From positions 62,001 to 126,000 of the forward strand of contig NZ_JACIJD010000013.1 of NCBI RefSeq assembly GCF_014199205.1: DNA of 64,000 nucleotides. Reading direction: 5' to 3'. Source of the DNA: Muricoccus pecuniae. Lineage in GTDB: Bacteria; Pseudomonadota; Alphaproteobacteria; Acetobacterales; Acetobacteraceae. The translations under genes and the position numbers were made by a program. Below are positions 46,273 to 56,970 of the stretch, piece by piece. The notes below the pieces were generated by a model, which worked only from the letters and a program-made list of their open reading frames with translations, was not told where the DNA came from and made no database searches. How positions within the stretch are numbered: the stretch's first letter is position 1; every line of letters begins with the position of its first letter.

Positions 46273-46613
46273 GCGCTGCTACCGCTCCCCGCTCTTGTGC
46301 ACCGCAGCATGATATAGGTCATCCACCCCGCGGCGGCGACCGCTTCCCCCTTCCAGGGCCGTAACATGGGCGCGCGCGGGCAGCGCGGCGGCAGCCGGGG
46401 CGGGAAGCGCCGGGAGGGGTGGGTTGTCACGCAAGCGGGCCATTCCTGGCATGGGTAGCATGTCGCGGGGTGGGAGCGAGGCCCAACAACGCCCGGTCTA
46501 AAAATCGTGAAGAGTTCTCTTCCCCGGGAGGGCGGCGGCCCCGCGTCTCCGTTCCCGCATGAAAAAGCCCCGGCGGATCGCTCCGCCGGGGCCGTTCCTG
46601 ATCCCCGCCGGGA
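46273..46613. other. Intergenic stretch between the polymerase-like gene and amtB
   Basis: About 340 bases with no convincing gene. The left part must hold the promoter of the leftward polymerase-like gene; I cannot assign elements. The right end contains the amtB terminator. Confidence 0.5.
46562..46592 (-). terminator. Rho-independent terminator of glnK-amtB
   Basis: On the minus strand a perfect 11-bp GC stem with a 4-base loop (46567-46592) ends in five T residues (46566-46562), 22 bases after the amtB stop. This is a textbook intrinsic terminator. Confidence 0.92.
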
Positions 46614-48002
<1,389 letters not shown>

Positions 48003-48025
48003 CGTCTCTTCCTTCGTCATCTCTG

Positions 48026-48427
<402 letters not shown>

Positions 48428-48493
48428 TTACAAGGGCCGGGGGTGGCGCGCGGCGTTGCCTTGCCTAAATGATGGGCAGATAACCGCTCCGTG

Positions 48494-49879
48494 ATGCAGG
48501 ACAGATCCATGATGCTCCCCGATGCCGTGACGACCGGGATCGTAGCGCCTGTCGCCGCAACGACCGAGGCCGAGACCGCGGGGGGCGGTGCGACCGAGCT
48601 GGACGTGCTGGTGATCGGCGCCGGCCCGGCCGGGGGCACGCTGGCGGCCACCCTCGCCACCGCCGGCCTCTCGGTCGCCGTGGTGGATGCCCAGGCCCTG
48701 CCGCCGATGGAGCTGCCCGCCTTCGACGGCCGCGCCTACGCCATCGCCGCCGGGAGCCGGAACCTGCTGGACGCCGCGGGGCTGTGGGACCTGCTGCCCG
48801 AGACGCCCTGCCCCATCACCGGCATCCGCGTGAGCGACGGGCGGCCGGGCGAGCGCCCCTCCCGGCTGCATCTGCACTTCGACGCCGCCGAAATGGGAGA
48901 GGAGGCCTTCGGCTGGATGGTCGAGGCCCGCGCGCTCCGCGTGGCGCTGAACGCCCGGCTGGCGGCGCTGCCCAACCTCCTTCTCCTCGCGCCGGCGACG
49001 GCCGAACTGGAGCGGCGGCCCGAGGGCGTGGTCGCGCGCCTCTCCGACGGGCGGGTGCTGCGGGCGCGGCTGGCCGTCTCGGCCGAGGGGCGCAACAGCG
49101 CGCTGCGCGGCGGGGCCGGCATCGGCGCCGCGCGGCTGGACTACCGCACCGCCGGGATCGTCTGCGCCATCGCGCATGAGCGGCCGCACAGGGGCACGGC
49201 GCTGGAGGCCTTTCTCCCCAACGGCCCCTTCGCCCAGCTCCCGCTCTCCGACGCCCTCCCGGAAGGCGAGGGGGAGAGGTCCCGCGCGGCGCGGGAGGGC
49301 TTCCCCCATGCCTCGGCCATCGTCTGGTCCGAGCGCGCCTCCCTCGCCCCGCATTTCATGGCCATGCCCCCGGAGGCCTTCACGCGGGAGGTGGCGCGGC
49401 GCATGGGCGACCATCTCGGCGCCCTCAGGCTGGTGGGCGGGCGCTGGTCCTATCCCATCACCGCGCTCCAGGCGCTGCGCTTCACCGATACGCGCCTCGC
49501 CCTGGTGGGAGATGCGGCGCACGGCATCCACCCCATCGCGGGGCAGGGGCTGAACGTGGGCTTCCGCGACGTCGCCGCCCTGGCCGAGCTGGTGGTGGCG
49601 GCGAAGGCGGCGGGCGGGGATGTCGGCGCGCCCTCCCTCCTCGCGGCCTACCAGGCGGCGCGGCGGCCGGATTCCCTGATGATGCTCGGCGCCACCCACG
49701 TGCTGGAGCGCCTCTTCGGCAACGACATCGCCCCCGTGCGGATCGCCCGGCGCCTGGGCATCGCGGCGGTGGACCGCATCCCCGCCCTCAAGGGCTTCTT
49801 CGCCCGGCAGGCCATGGGGCTCGGCGGCGGCGCGGCCTCCGGGCTGCTGGCGGGGCGGGGGCTGATGCGGGTGGGGTAG
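48494..49879 (+). CDS. UbiH/UbiF-family FAD-dependent hydroxylase
   Basis: This 461-residue flavoprotein monooxygenase is of the ubiquinone-biosynthesis type. The N-terminal FAD motif is VLVIGAGPAGGTLAATLATAGL near residue 37. The second FAD-binding stretch LALVGDAAHGIHPIAGQGLNVGFRDVAALAE, near residue 335, is the UbiH/COQ6 signature. It probably hydroxylates a ubiquinone ring intermediate. The ATG at 48494 directly follows a GTG. The first 35 residues are variable, so a later start is possible. It shares the intergenic region with glnK but reads rightward. Confidence 0.9.
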   Translation: MQDRSMMLPDAVTTGIVAPVAATTEAETAGGGATELDVLVIGAGPAGGTLAATLATAGLSVAVVDAQALPPMELPAFDGRAYAIAAGSRNLLDAAGLWDLLPETPCPITGIRVSDGRPGERPSRLHLHFDAAEMGEEAFGWMVEARALRVALNARLAALPNLLLLAPATAELERRPEGVVARLSDGRVLRARLAVSAEGRNSALRGGAGIGAARLDYRTAGIVCAIAHERPHRGTALEAFLPNGPFAQLPLSDALPEGEGERSRAAREGFPHASAIVWSERASLAPHFMAMPPEAFTREVARRMGDHLGALRLVGGRWSYPITALQALRFTDTRLALVGDAAHGIHPIAGQGLNVGFRDVAALAELVVAAKAAGGDVGAPSLLAAYQAARRPDSLMMLGATHVLERLFGNDIAPVRIARRLGIAAVDRIPALKGFFARQAMGLGGGAASGLLAGRGLMRVG

Positions 49880-49883
49880 GGCC

Positions 49884-50372
49884 TCACCCCCGCCGCAGCG
49901 CCCCGAGGGGCAGGCGGTTGGACACCTTCAGCCGGTCCAGCACGATGGAGGAGCGCACGCGCGCCACGCTCTCATGCGGCAGCAGCACGTCGTTCACGAG
50001 GGCGGAGAGCTCCTTCAGGTCCGGCACCACGGCCTTGAGCAGGTAGTCGGCGTCGCCCGTCATGGCATAGGCCTCCTGCACCTCCTCCAGCCGCGAGACG
50101 AGCTCGCGGAAGCGCTGGGCGTTGTCGCGGCTGTGGGTGGCGAGCGTGACCTGCACGAAGACGAGGAGCCGCAGCCCCAGCGGCTCGGCCGCCAGCTCCG
50201 CGTGATAGCCGCGGATCACCCCCGCCGCCTCCAGCGCCAGCCTCCTGCGCGAGCACTGAGAGGGGGAGAGCCCCACCCTCTCCCCCGCCTCCCCGTTCGT
50301 CAGCCGCCCGTCCTCCTGCAGCGCCGCGAGGAGGCGAAGGTCGATGGCGTCGAGCGTGACCGTTCCTTGCAT
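49884..50372 (-). CDS. Lrp/AsnC family transcriptional regulator
   Basis: This 162-residue regulator has an N-terminal helix-turn-helix (LRLLAALQEDGRLTNGEAGERVGLSPSQCSRRRLALEAAGVIRGY) and a C-terminal RAM ligand domain (YAMTGDADYLLKAVVPD). Such proteins bind amino acids. It is divergent from the 4-hydroxyphenylpyruvate dioxygenase gene with a 111-base gap, so it probably controls tyrosine degradation. Its stop is 5 bases past the stop of the converging ubiH-like gene. Confidence 0.93.
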   Translation of the reverse strand: MQGTVTLDAIDLRLLAALQEDGRLTNGEAGERVGLSPSQCSRRRLALEAAGVIRGYHAELAAEPLGLRLLVFVQVTLATHSRDNAQRFRELVSRLEEVQEAYAMTGDADYLLKAVVPDLKELSALVNDVLLPHESVARVRSSIVLDRLKVSNRLPLGALRRG

Positions 50373-50483
50373 GGATGAAGTCTAGCGCGCGAGATCCGTG
50401 CGTCCAGCGCCGGATTCGCCGCGTCTTCGCACGCCTCTCGCGGGGATCCGGGCCTAGCCTGTCCCTCAATAGAGGAGACATCC

Positions 50484-51599
50484 ATGGGCCCCTTCCCGCA
50501 CGACGCCCCCCGCGCGACCATCACGGAGCACAACCCCGCCGGCACGGACGGCTTCGGCTTCGTCGAGTATGCGAGCCCCGAGCCGGAGAAGCTCCACGCC
50601 CTCTTCCGCCAGATGGGCTTCACCGCCGTCGCGCGGCACCGGACGAAGCGGAGCACCCTCTACCGCCAGGGCGACATCAACTATCTCCTGACGGAAGAAC
50701 CCAACTCCCACGCGGTGAGCTTCGCGGGCGAGCACGGTCCCTGCGTGCCCTCCATGGCCTTCCGCGTGGTGGACGCGAAGCACGCCTTCGAGCGCGCGCT
50801 CGCCAACGGCGCCGAGGCCGCGACCGAGGGGAAGACGATGGACCTGCCCGCCATCAAGGGCATCGGCGGGTCGCTGCTCTACTTCATCGACCAGTACGGC
50901 GAGGGCCGCTCCGCCTATGACGCGGAGTTCGAGTGGCTGGGGGCGCGCGATCCCTGGCCGGTGGGCGCGGGCCTCTACTACATCGACCATCTCACCCACA
51001 ACGTGTTCCGCGGCCGGATGGACGTCTGGTACGATTTCTACAGCCGCATCTTCAACTTCCGGCAGATCCGCTACTTCGACATCAAGGGCGAGTATACGGG
51101 CCTCTTCTCCCGCGCGCTGACCTCCCCCGACGGCCGCATCCGCATCCCGCTGAACGAGAGCGCGGACGAGGAGAGCCAGATCGAGGAGTACCTGCGCGCC
51201 TACAAGGGCGAGGGCATCCAGCACATCGCCTGCGGCTGCGACGACATCTACGGCACGATCGAGGGGCTGCGCGAGGCCGGGCTGAACTTCATGCCCTCCC
51301 CGCCCGACGCCTATTACGAGAAGGTCGATGCCCGCCTGCCCGGCCATGGCGAGGACCTCGCGCGCTTGAAGCGCAACGGCATCCTCGTGGACGGGGAGGG
51401 CGTGGTGGAGGACCGCCGCGCGCGGCTGCTTCTGCAGATCTTCTCCGCCAACGTCATCGGCCCCGTCTTCTTCGAGTTCATCGAGCGCAAGGGCGATGAC
51501 GGCTTCGGCGAGGGCAACTTCCGCGCCCTCTTCGAGAGCATCGAGGAGGACCAGCTCCGCCGCGGCGTGCTCTCCGGCGCGAAGCAGGCGGCGGAGTAG
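50484..51599 (+). CDS. hppD: 4-hydroxyphenylpyruvate dioxygenase
   Basis: This 371-residue non-heme Fe(II) enzyme converts 4-hydroxyphenylpyruvate to homogentisate in tyrosine catabolism. The three iron ligands are visible: His in YYIDHLTHNVFRG near residue 172, His in EGIQHIACGCDDIYG near residue 250, and Glu in VFFEFIERKGDDGFGEGNF near residue 333. The two vicinal-oxygen-chelate domains are complete. Homogentisate dioxygenase is not in the window. Confidence 0.97.
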   Translation: MGPFPHDAPRATITEHNPAGTDGFGFVEYASPEPEKLHALFRQMGFTAVARHRTKRSTLYRQGDINYLLTEEPNSHAVSFAGEHGPCVPSMAFRVVDAKHAFERALANGAEAATEGKTMDLPAIKGIGGSLLYFIDQYGEGRSAYDAEFEWLGARDPWPVGAGLYYIDHLTHNVFRGRMDVWYDFYSRIFNFRQIRYFDIKGEYTGLFSRALTSPDGRIRIPLNESADEESQIEEYLRAYKGEGIQHIACGCDDIYGTIEGLREAGLNFMPSPPDAYYEKVDARLPGHGEDLARLKRNGILVDGEGVVEDRRARLLLQIFSANVIGPVFFEFIERKGDDGFGEGNFRALFESIEEDQLRRGVLSGAKQAAE

Positions 51600-51608
51600 G
51601 GGCGGACA

Positions 51609-51637
51609 GCCCCCGGGAGGAGGGACCTCCCGGGGGC
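51609..51637. terminator. Strong hairpin between convergent hppD and Bug-protein genes
   Basis: gcccccgggagg and cctcccgggggc form a perfect 12-bp stem with a 5-base loop, between the two convergent stops. It likely terminates both transcripts, though the following T tract is poor. Confidence 0.7.
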
Positions 51638-51647
51638 GCTTCCCGCT

Positions 51648-52619
51648 TTACTCCATCACGATGTTCGCGCGCTGCGCGACGGCCTTCCACTTCACCTGCT
51701 CGGCGCGCAGGAAGGCCGCGAATTCCTGCGGCCCTTCCGCCAGGGCCGTCGTGCCCGCCTCGTCGAAGCGGGCCTTCACGCCGGGATCGCGCATCGCCTC
51801 GGCGAAGGCCTCGTAGAGCGTGTCGAGAACCGGCGCGGGCGTGCCGGCCGGCGCCACGACGCCGCCGGAGCCGATGCTGGTGAAGCCCGGCAGCCCCGCC
51901 GCTTCCGCCACGGTCGGAAGATCGGGCAGGTGCTTCTGGCGCGTGTCGGAGGTGACGCCGAGCGCGCGCAGCTGCCCGTCCCGCACGAGCGGCAGGGCGG
52001 AACCCGCGCTCTCGAAGGCGAAGCCGAGCGAGCCGGCCATCAGGTCGGTCAGCATCGGCCCCGCGCCGCGATAGGGGATGTGCTGCGCCGCGACGCCGAT
52101 GCCCTGGAGGAACAGCTCCCCCGTCATGTGCTGGGTGGAGCCGGGGCCGCTGGAGCCGTAATTCGCCCCGCCCGCCTTCAGCCGCCGCACCAGCTCCGCC
52201 GCGTCGCGCGGCCCGTCCTTCGGCACGATGAGGAGCAGCGGCCCCTCGAAGATGCGGATGACCGGCACGAAGTCCCGCTCCGCGTCATAGGGGATGTTCC
52301 GCATGGTGGCGGGGTTGATCGCCAGCGTCGCCAGGCTGCCGAAGCCGAGCGTGTAGCCATCGGGCGCCGCGCGCGCGACGGCCTGCATCCCGATCGTGCC
52401 GCTCGCGCCCGCGCGGTTCTCCGTGACCACGCGGCTCCCCTTGAAGCGGCCCTCGGAAACCTTGTCCGCCATCAGCCGGCAAAAGATGTCGTTCGCCTGG
52501 CCCGGCGGGAAGGGCACGATGATGCGGACGGGGCGGGTGGGAAAGGATTGGGCCTGGGCGCGGGCCGCGGCCGCGGCCAGCAGCAGGCCCAGGGCCGCGC
52601 GGCGGGGCAGGGTGGTCAT
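51648..52619 (-). CDS. Bug-family tripartite tricarboxylate transporter binding protein
   Basis: This is a 323-residue periplasmic binding protein with a twin-Arg-containing signal peptide (MTTLPRRAALGLLLAAAAARAQA). The Bug hallmarks are FPTRPVRIIVPFPPGQANDI at the mature start and ENRAGASGTIGMQAVARAAPDGYTLGFG near residue 65. It binds a carboxylated small molecule. It is the last gene of a leftward group with a LysR regulator and the HMG-CoA-lyase/CoA-transferase fusion, which suggests that the ligand feeds that pathway. Confidence 0.92.
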   Translation of the reverse strand: MTTLPRRAALGLLLAAAAARAQAQSFPTRPVRIIVPFPPGQANDIFCRLMADKVSEGRFKGSRVVTENRAGASGTIGMQAVARAAPDGYTLGFGSLATLAINPATMRNIPYDAERDFVPVIRIFEGPLLLIVPKDGPRDAAELVRRLKAGGANYGSSGPGSTQHMTGELFLQGIGVAAQHIPYRGAGPMLTDLMAGSLGFAFESAGSALPLVRDGQLRALGVTSDTRQKHLPDLPTVAEAAGLPGFTSIGSGGVVAPAGTPAPVLDTLYEAFAEAMRDPGVKARFDEAGTTALAEGPQEFAAFLRAEQVKWKAVAQRANIVME

Positions 52620-52676
52620 CTCGTTTCCTCCGGTGCTCTCTCTTGTCGTTACAGGGCGGCCAGCGCCGAGGGGTCG

Positions 52677-54890
52677 CTACTCGGCGGCCAGCGCCGCGGG
52701 GCCTTCGGCGTGCAGCGTGCCCTCGGCCAGCAGGGCCGCGATCGCGGCCTCGTCCAGCCCGGCCTCGCGAGCGATCTCCACCCCGTGCTCCCCCGGGCGG
52801 GGCGGCTGGCGGCGGAGCGCGGTGCGGGCGCCGCCCATCAGCACGGGCAGGCCGGGAATGCCCGCCACCGGCACGGCAGGCGCCCCGCCCGGCGCGCTGG
52901 CCGCGCTCGCCATCTCCACCGGCAGGAGGCCGCCGGAGGCCAGGAGATGCGGGTCGTCGAACAGGTCGGCGGGCTTGGCGATGGGGGCGAAGGGCAGGCC
53001 CAGCGCCTCGCAGCGCGCCATCAGCGCGGCCTGCGGGATGCCGCGGAACACCTCCGCCACCCGCGCGCCGATCCGCGGCCGCGCGGCGGCGAGCTGCTGC
53101 ATCCCGGCGAGCGCGGGGTCGGAGAGCAGGTCCTCCAGCCCGAACTCGCGGCAGAAGGCCCCCCATTGCGTGGTGGTGACGACGCCGACGAAGACCTGGC
53201 GCCCGGGCTCGGCGCTCTCGAACACGTCGTAGACCGGCCAGGGCTTGGGCATGGCCTTGTCCCCGAAGGGGGTGGGGTTGCTGCCGGTGATGGCCGCCGC
53301 CGCCATGTGCTGGGCGACGAGCAGCATGTTCGTCTCGAACAATCCGGACTGGATCGGGCCGCCGCGCCCCGTCGCTTCGCGCTCGCGCAGGGCGGCGAGG
53401 ATGGCGACCGCCCCGAAGACGCCGCCCATGATGTCGTTGATGGAGGTTCCGGCGCGGAGCGGCTGGCCGGGCGGGCCGGTCATGTAGGCCAGGCCGCCCA
53501 TCATCTGCACCACCTCGTCCAGCGCCGCGCGCTTCTCGTAGGGGCCGGGCAGGAAGCCCTTGCAGGAGAGGTAGATCAGGCGCGGGTTGAGCGCGGAGAG
53601 CGCCTCCCAGCCCAGGCCGAGCGCGTCCATGGCGCCCGGGCGGAAGTTCTCCAGCACCACCTCCGCCCCGGCCGCCAGCCGCCTCACCAGGGCGAGGCCG
53701 GCGGGCTTCTTCATGTCCACGCAGAGGGAGCGCTTGTTGCGGTTGAAGGTGGGGAAGAAGCCGATGGCCGGGCCCGTCAGGCGGCGCGAGTTGTCGCCCC
53801 CCGGCGCGGGCTCGACCTTGATCACGTCGGCGCCGAGATCGGCCAGCACCATCCCGCAGCTCGGCCCCATGACCATGTGGGAGAACTCGATCACCCGCAC
53901 CCCCTCCAGGGGCAGGCGCCCCAGGGACGGGCGCCGGGGGAGGGCGGGCAGGGGTTCCGGCGCCGCGGGACGGGCGGCGGGGCGGTAGGTGCGCGGCACG
54001 CCGGCGGCGGCCAGGCGGCCGTGCAGGGGCTCGTCCGGCAGTCCCTCGCGCAGCGGCCCGCGCGCGGCGATGAGGGCGGGAAGGTCGATGCCGGTGGCGA
54101 AGCCCTCGGATTCCAGCATGTTGACGAGGTCCTCGGTGCAGGCATTGCCCACCGAGCCCGGGGCGTAGGGGCAGCCGCCCAGCCCGCCTAGCGCCGCGTC
54201 GAAGCCGCGCACGCCTTCCTCCAGCGCGGCCAGCGCGTTCGCGAGGGCGGTGCCGAGGGTGTCGTGCAGGTGCAGGTTGCCGAAGCGCGCCTCTCCCACC
54301 TCCGCGCGCACCGCGCGGACGAGGCGGCGGACATGGGAGGGGGTGGCGTAGCCGAGCGTGTCGGCGAGGGCGACGCTGTCCGCCCCCGCGCGGAGAAGGT
54401 CGGCGGCGAGGGCCACCACCTCCCCCTCATCCACCCACCCCTGGAGGGAGCAGCCGAAGGCGGTGGAGATCCCGGCCTCGATCCGCGGCGCCGCCTCGCC
54501 GAGGCCGCGGGCCCATTCGGCCACCCGCGCCACCTCCGCCACCTGCTCGGCGCGGCTGCGCCGGACATTGGCGCGGCTGTGCGCCTCGCTCGCCGAGACC
54601 GGGATGATGACCGATTGCGCCCCTGCGGCGGCGGCGTTCTGCGCCCCGCGCAGGTTGGGGGCCAGAGCCACGACACGGAGCGCCGGATGGGCGGCGCGGA
54701 CGGCGCGCACCACCTCCGCCGCATCGGCCATCCCCGGCATGGCGGCGGGCGGCACGAAGCTCGCCACCTCCATCTCCCTGATGCCGGCGGCGACCATGGC
54801 GGCGATCCAGCGGAGCTTCGCCGCCGTCGGCATGACGGCCTTCACCATCTGCAGCCCGTCGCGCGGGCCGACCTCTCGCACCGTGAGCAT
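52677..54890 (-). CDS. Fusion of HMG-CoA-lyase-like and CaiB/BaiF CoA-transferase domains
   Basis: This is a 737-residue two-domain enzyme in one uninterrupted frame. The N-terminal part (1 to about 290) is HMG-CoA-lyase-like: EVGPRDGLQ, a metal-binding HLHDTLG and the signature GGLGGCPYAPGSVGNACTEDLV with catalytic Cys. A Pro/Ala-rich linker (about 300-322) joins it to a class III CoA-transferase (from LEGVRVIEFSHMVMGPSCG near 325 to the end), with likely catalytic Asp486 in SINDIMGG. Together they could transfer CoA to a 3-hydroxy-3-methyl-dicarboxylate and then cleave it. No start codon lies at the domain border, supporting a real fusion. The start is ATG at 54890. Confidence 0.92.
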   Translation of the reverse strand: MLTVREVGPRDGLQMVKAVMPTAAKLRWIAAMVAAGIREMEVASFVPPAAMPGMADAAEVVRAVRAAHPALRVVALAPNLRGAQNAAAAGAQSVIIPVSASEAHSRANVRRSRAEQVAEVARVAEWARGLGEAAPRIEAGISTAFGCSLQGWVDEGEVVALAADLLRAGADSVALADTLGYATPSHVRRLVRAVRAEVGEARFGNLHLHDTLGTALANALAALEEGVRGFDAALGGLGGCPYAPGSVGNACTEDLVNMLESEGFATGIDLPALIAARGPLREGLPDEPLHGRLAAAGVPRTYRPAARPAAPEPLPALPRRPSLGRLPLEGVRVIEFSHMVMGPSCGMVLADLGADVIKVEPAPGGDNSRRLTGPAIGFFPTFNRNKRSLCVDMKKPAGLALVRRLAAGAEVVLENFRPGAMDALGLGWEALSALNPRLIYLSCKGFLPGPYEKRAALDEVVQMMGGLAYMTGPPGQPLRAGTSINDIMGGVFGAVAILAALREREATGRGGPIQSGLFETNMLLVAQHMAAAAITGSNPTPFGDKAMPKPWPVYDVFESAEPGRQVFVGVVTTTQWGAFCREFGLEDLLSDPALAGMQQLAAARPRIGARVAEVFRGIPQAALMARCEALGLPFAPIAKPADLFDDPHLLASGGLLPVEMASAASAPGGAPAVPVAGIPGLPVLMGGARTALRRQPPRPGEHGVEIAREAGLDEAAIAALLAEGTLHAEGPAALAAE

Positions 54891-54949
54891 GGGTCCCTCC
54901 CGCGTTTCCTCGCCCGCATCCTGCGTTCGCGGGGACCGCGGGGGAATCG

Positions 54950-55891
54950 CTATTCCACGCGGGGAGCGTTCTCCATCGGCGGAAGCTCCTTCGGCAGATG
55001 GCCGGCCAGCAAGTGCCCGGCCAGGAGCCGCGCCGGCGGGGTCAGCAGCGCGGCGGGGCGGGAGACGAGACGGAGGTTCCGCAGCGCCCACGGCTCGGCC
55101 AGGGGCAGGCAGCGCAGGCCCAGCGCCGCCTCGTAGGGAAGCGCCACCCCCTCCGGCATCACCGCGATGCCCAGCCCCGCCGCGACGAGGCGGCGGTTGG
55201 CATCCACGCTCGCGACATGGAGGCGGAAGCGGAGGGACCGGCCGCGCCGCTGCGCCTGCTCCTCCAGCAGCAGGGAGAGGGCCGCGCTCTCCACCGCGCC
55301 GATCAGCTCCTCGTCCAGCACGGTGTCGAAGGGCAGCGGCCCCGCCTCTGCCAGCCTGTGCCCCCGGGGCATGACGACGAGGAGGCGGTCCTGTCGCCAG
55401 TCCTTCCCCTCCAGCCCCGCCGGAAGCTCGCCCGCGCTGGTGACGATGCCGAGATCGGCGCGCCCCTCCAGCAGGTCCTGCAGGATGCGGAGGCTCACGG
55501 CCTCCCGCACCTCCACCCGGATGCCGGGCCGCAGCCGGGCGAATTCCGCCAGCGCCTCGGGCAGGGGATGGCCGGAGAGGGAGGAGGCGGTGGCGTGCAG
55601 CCGCGCGCTGCCCAGCCCGCCCGCCGCCAGCGCCCGCAGCTCGTCCTCCAGCCGCGCGAGGGTGCCGAAGGCCGCCCGGCCGTGCCGGGCCAGCGCCTCC
55701 CCGGCCGCCGTCAGCCGCACGCCGCGCGCGCCCCGCTCCAGCAGGGGCAGGCCGCATTCCGCCTCCAGCGCCTGGATGCGCTTGGCCGCCGCCGAGGTGG
55801 CGATGCCGCAGCGCGCCGCGGCGCGGGTGATGCTGCCGAGCTCCGCCGCGGCGAGCAGGATGCGGAGCGTCACCCAGTCCGGCGTCACCAT
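54950..55891 (-). CDS. LysR family transcriptional regulator
   Basis: This is a 313-residue regulator with an N-terminal winged helix (LRILLAAAELGSITRAAARCGIATSAAAKRIQALEAECG) and a C-terminal co-inducer domain beginning near residue 90. The start MVTPDWVTLR at 55891 is preceded by gggaggtgggga, which favours it over an upstream ATG at 55924. It heads a leftward group with the lyase/CoA-transferase fusion (59-base gap) and the Bug protein, and probably controls them. Confidence 0.93.
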   Translation of the reverse strand: MVTPDWVTLRILLAAAELGSITRAAARCGIATSAAAKRIQALEAECGLPLLERGARGVRLTAAGEALARHGRAAFGTLARLEDELRALAAGGLGSARLHATASSLSGHPLPEALAEFARLRPGIRVEVREAVSLRILQDLLEGRADLGIVTSAGELPAGLEGKDWRQDRLLVVMPRGHRLAEAGPLPFDTVLDEELIGAVESAALSLLLEEQAQRRGRSLRFRLHVASVDANRRLVAAGLGIAVMPEGVALPYEAALGLRCLPLAEPWALRNLRLVSRPAALLTPPARLLAGHLLAGHLPKELPPMENAPRVE

Positions 55892-55977
55892 TCCCCACCT
55901 CCCTCGGACGGGGGAGGCTAGCACCGCCGAACGCGCGCCGCCCCCCGGCGTTGAGGGGCGGGAACGGAGGCATTGCG

Positions 55978-56961
55978 ATGGGACTGCTCGTGGACGGCCA
56001 GTGGCACGACAAGGGCCTCGACACGAAAGCCACCGGCGGCCGCTTCCAGCGGGTGGAGAGCGCCTTCCGCAACTGGGTCACGCCGGACGGCGCCCCCGGC
56101 CCCACGGGCGAGGGCGGCTTCCCGGCCGAGGCCGGGCGCTACCACCTCTACGTCTCCCTCGCCTGCCCCTGGGCGCATCGCGCCCTCATCATGCGCGCGC
56201 GCAAGGGGCTTGAGGAGGCGATCTCCCTCTCGGTCACCCACCCGCACATGGGCGAGAACGGCTGGACCTTCGAGGACGGGCCGGGCGTGATCCCGGACAC
56301 GGTCAACGGCGCCCGCTTCCTCCACCAGGTCTACACCGCCGCCGACCCGCAGGTTTCAGGCCGCGCCACCGTGCCCGTGCTGTGGGACAAGGCGCGGGGC
56401 ACCATCGTCAGCAACGAGTCCGCCGAGATCATCCGCATGCTGGACCACGCCTTCGACGGCGTCGGGGCGCGGGGCGGGGATCACCTGCCCGGGGATCTGC
56501 GCGCGGAGATCGACGCGCTGAACGCGGAAGTCTACGGCCGCGTGAACAACGGCGTGTACAAGGCCGGATTCGCCTCGACGCAGGAGGCCTATGAGGAGGC
56601 GGTGCGCCCGCTCTTCGACACGCTGGACGGGCTGGACGCGCGCCTCTCATCCCGGCGCTATCTCATGGGCGAGAGGCTGACCGAGGCCGATATCCGTCTC
56701 TTCACCACGCTGGTGCGCTTCGACGCCGTGTATCACGGCCACTTCAAGTGCAACCTGCGCCGGATCGCCGACTTCCCCGCGCTCTTCCCCTATCTGCGCG
56801 ACCTCTTCCAGTCGCCCGGCTTCGGCGAGACCTGCGACTTCGGCCACATCAAGCGCCACTATTACGGCAGCCACGCGACCATCAACCCGACGGGCATCGT
56901 GCCGCTCGGCCCGATCCAGGATCTCTCCGCCCCGCACGGGCGGGAGGCGCTGTCGGGCTGA
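55978..56961 (+). CDS. Glutathionyl-hydroquinone reductase (omega-type GST, YqjG family)
   Basis: This 327-residue Xi/omega-class glutathione transferase reduces glutathionyl-hydroquinones. The catalytic Cys is in SLACPWAHRALIMR near residue 62. VPVLWDKARGTIVSNESAEIIRML is the glutathione-contact region, and the C-terminal helical domain has MGERLTEADIRLFTTLVRFD and YHGHFKCNLRRI. The end includes HYYGSHATINPTGIVP, typical of the family. The ATG at 55978 is preceded by ggaacggagg. It is divergent from the LysR gene. Confidence 0.93.
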   Translation: MGLLVDGQWHDKGLDTKATGGRFQRVESAFRNWVTPDGAPGPTGEGGFPAEAGRYHLYVSLACPWAHRALIMRARKGLEEAISLSVTHPHMGENGWTFEDGPGVIPDTVNGARFLHQVYTAADPQVSGRATVPVLWDKARGTIVSNESAEIIRMLDHAFDGVGARGGDHLPGDLRAEIDALNAEVYGRVNNGVYKAGFASTQEAYEEAVRPLFDTLDGLDARLSSRRYLMGERLTEADIRLFTTLVRFDAVYHGHFKCNLRRIADFPALFPYLRDLFQSPGFGETCDFGHIKRHYYGSHATINPTGIVPLGPIQDLSAPHGREALSG

Positions 56962-56970
56962 ACGGGCCGC

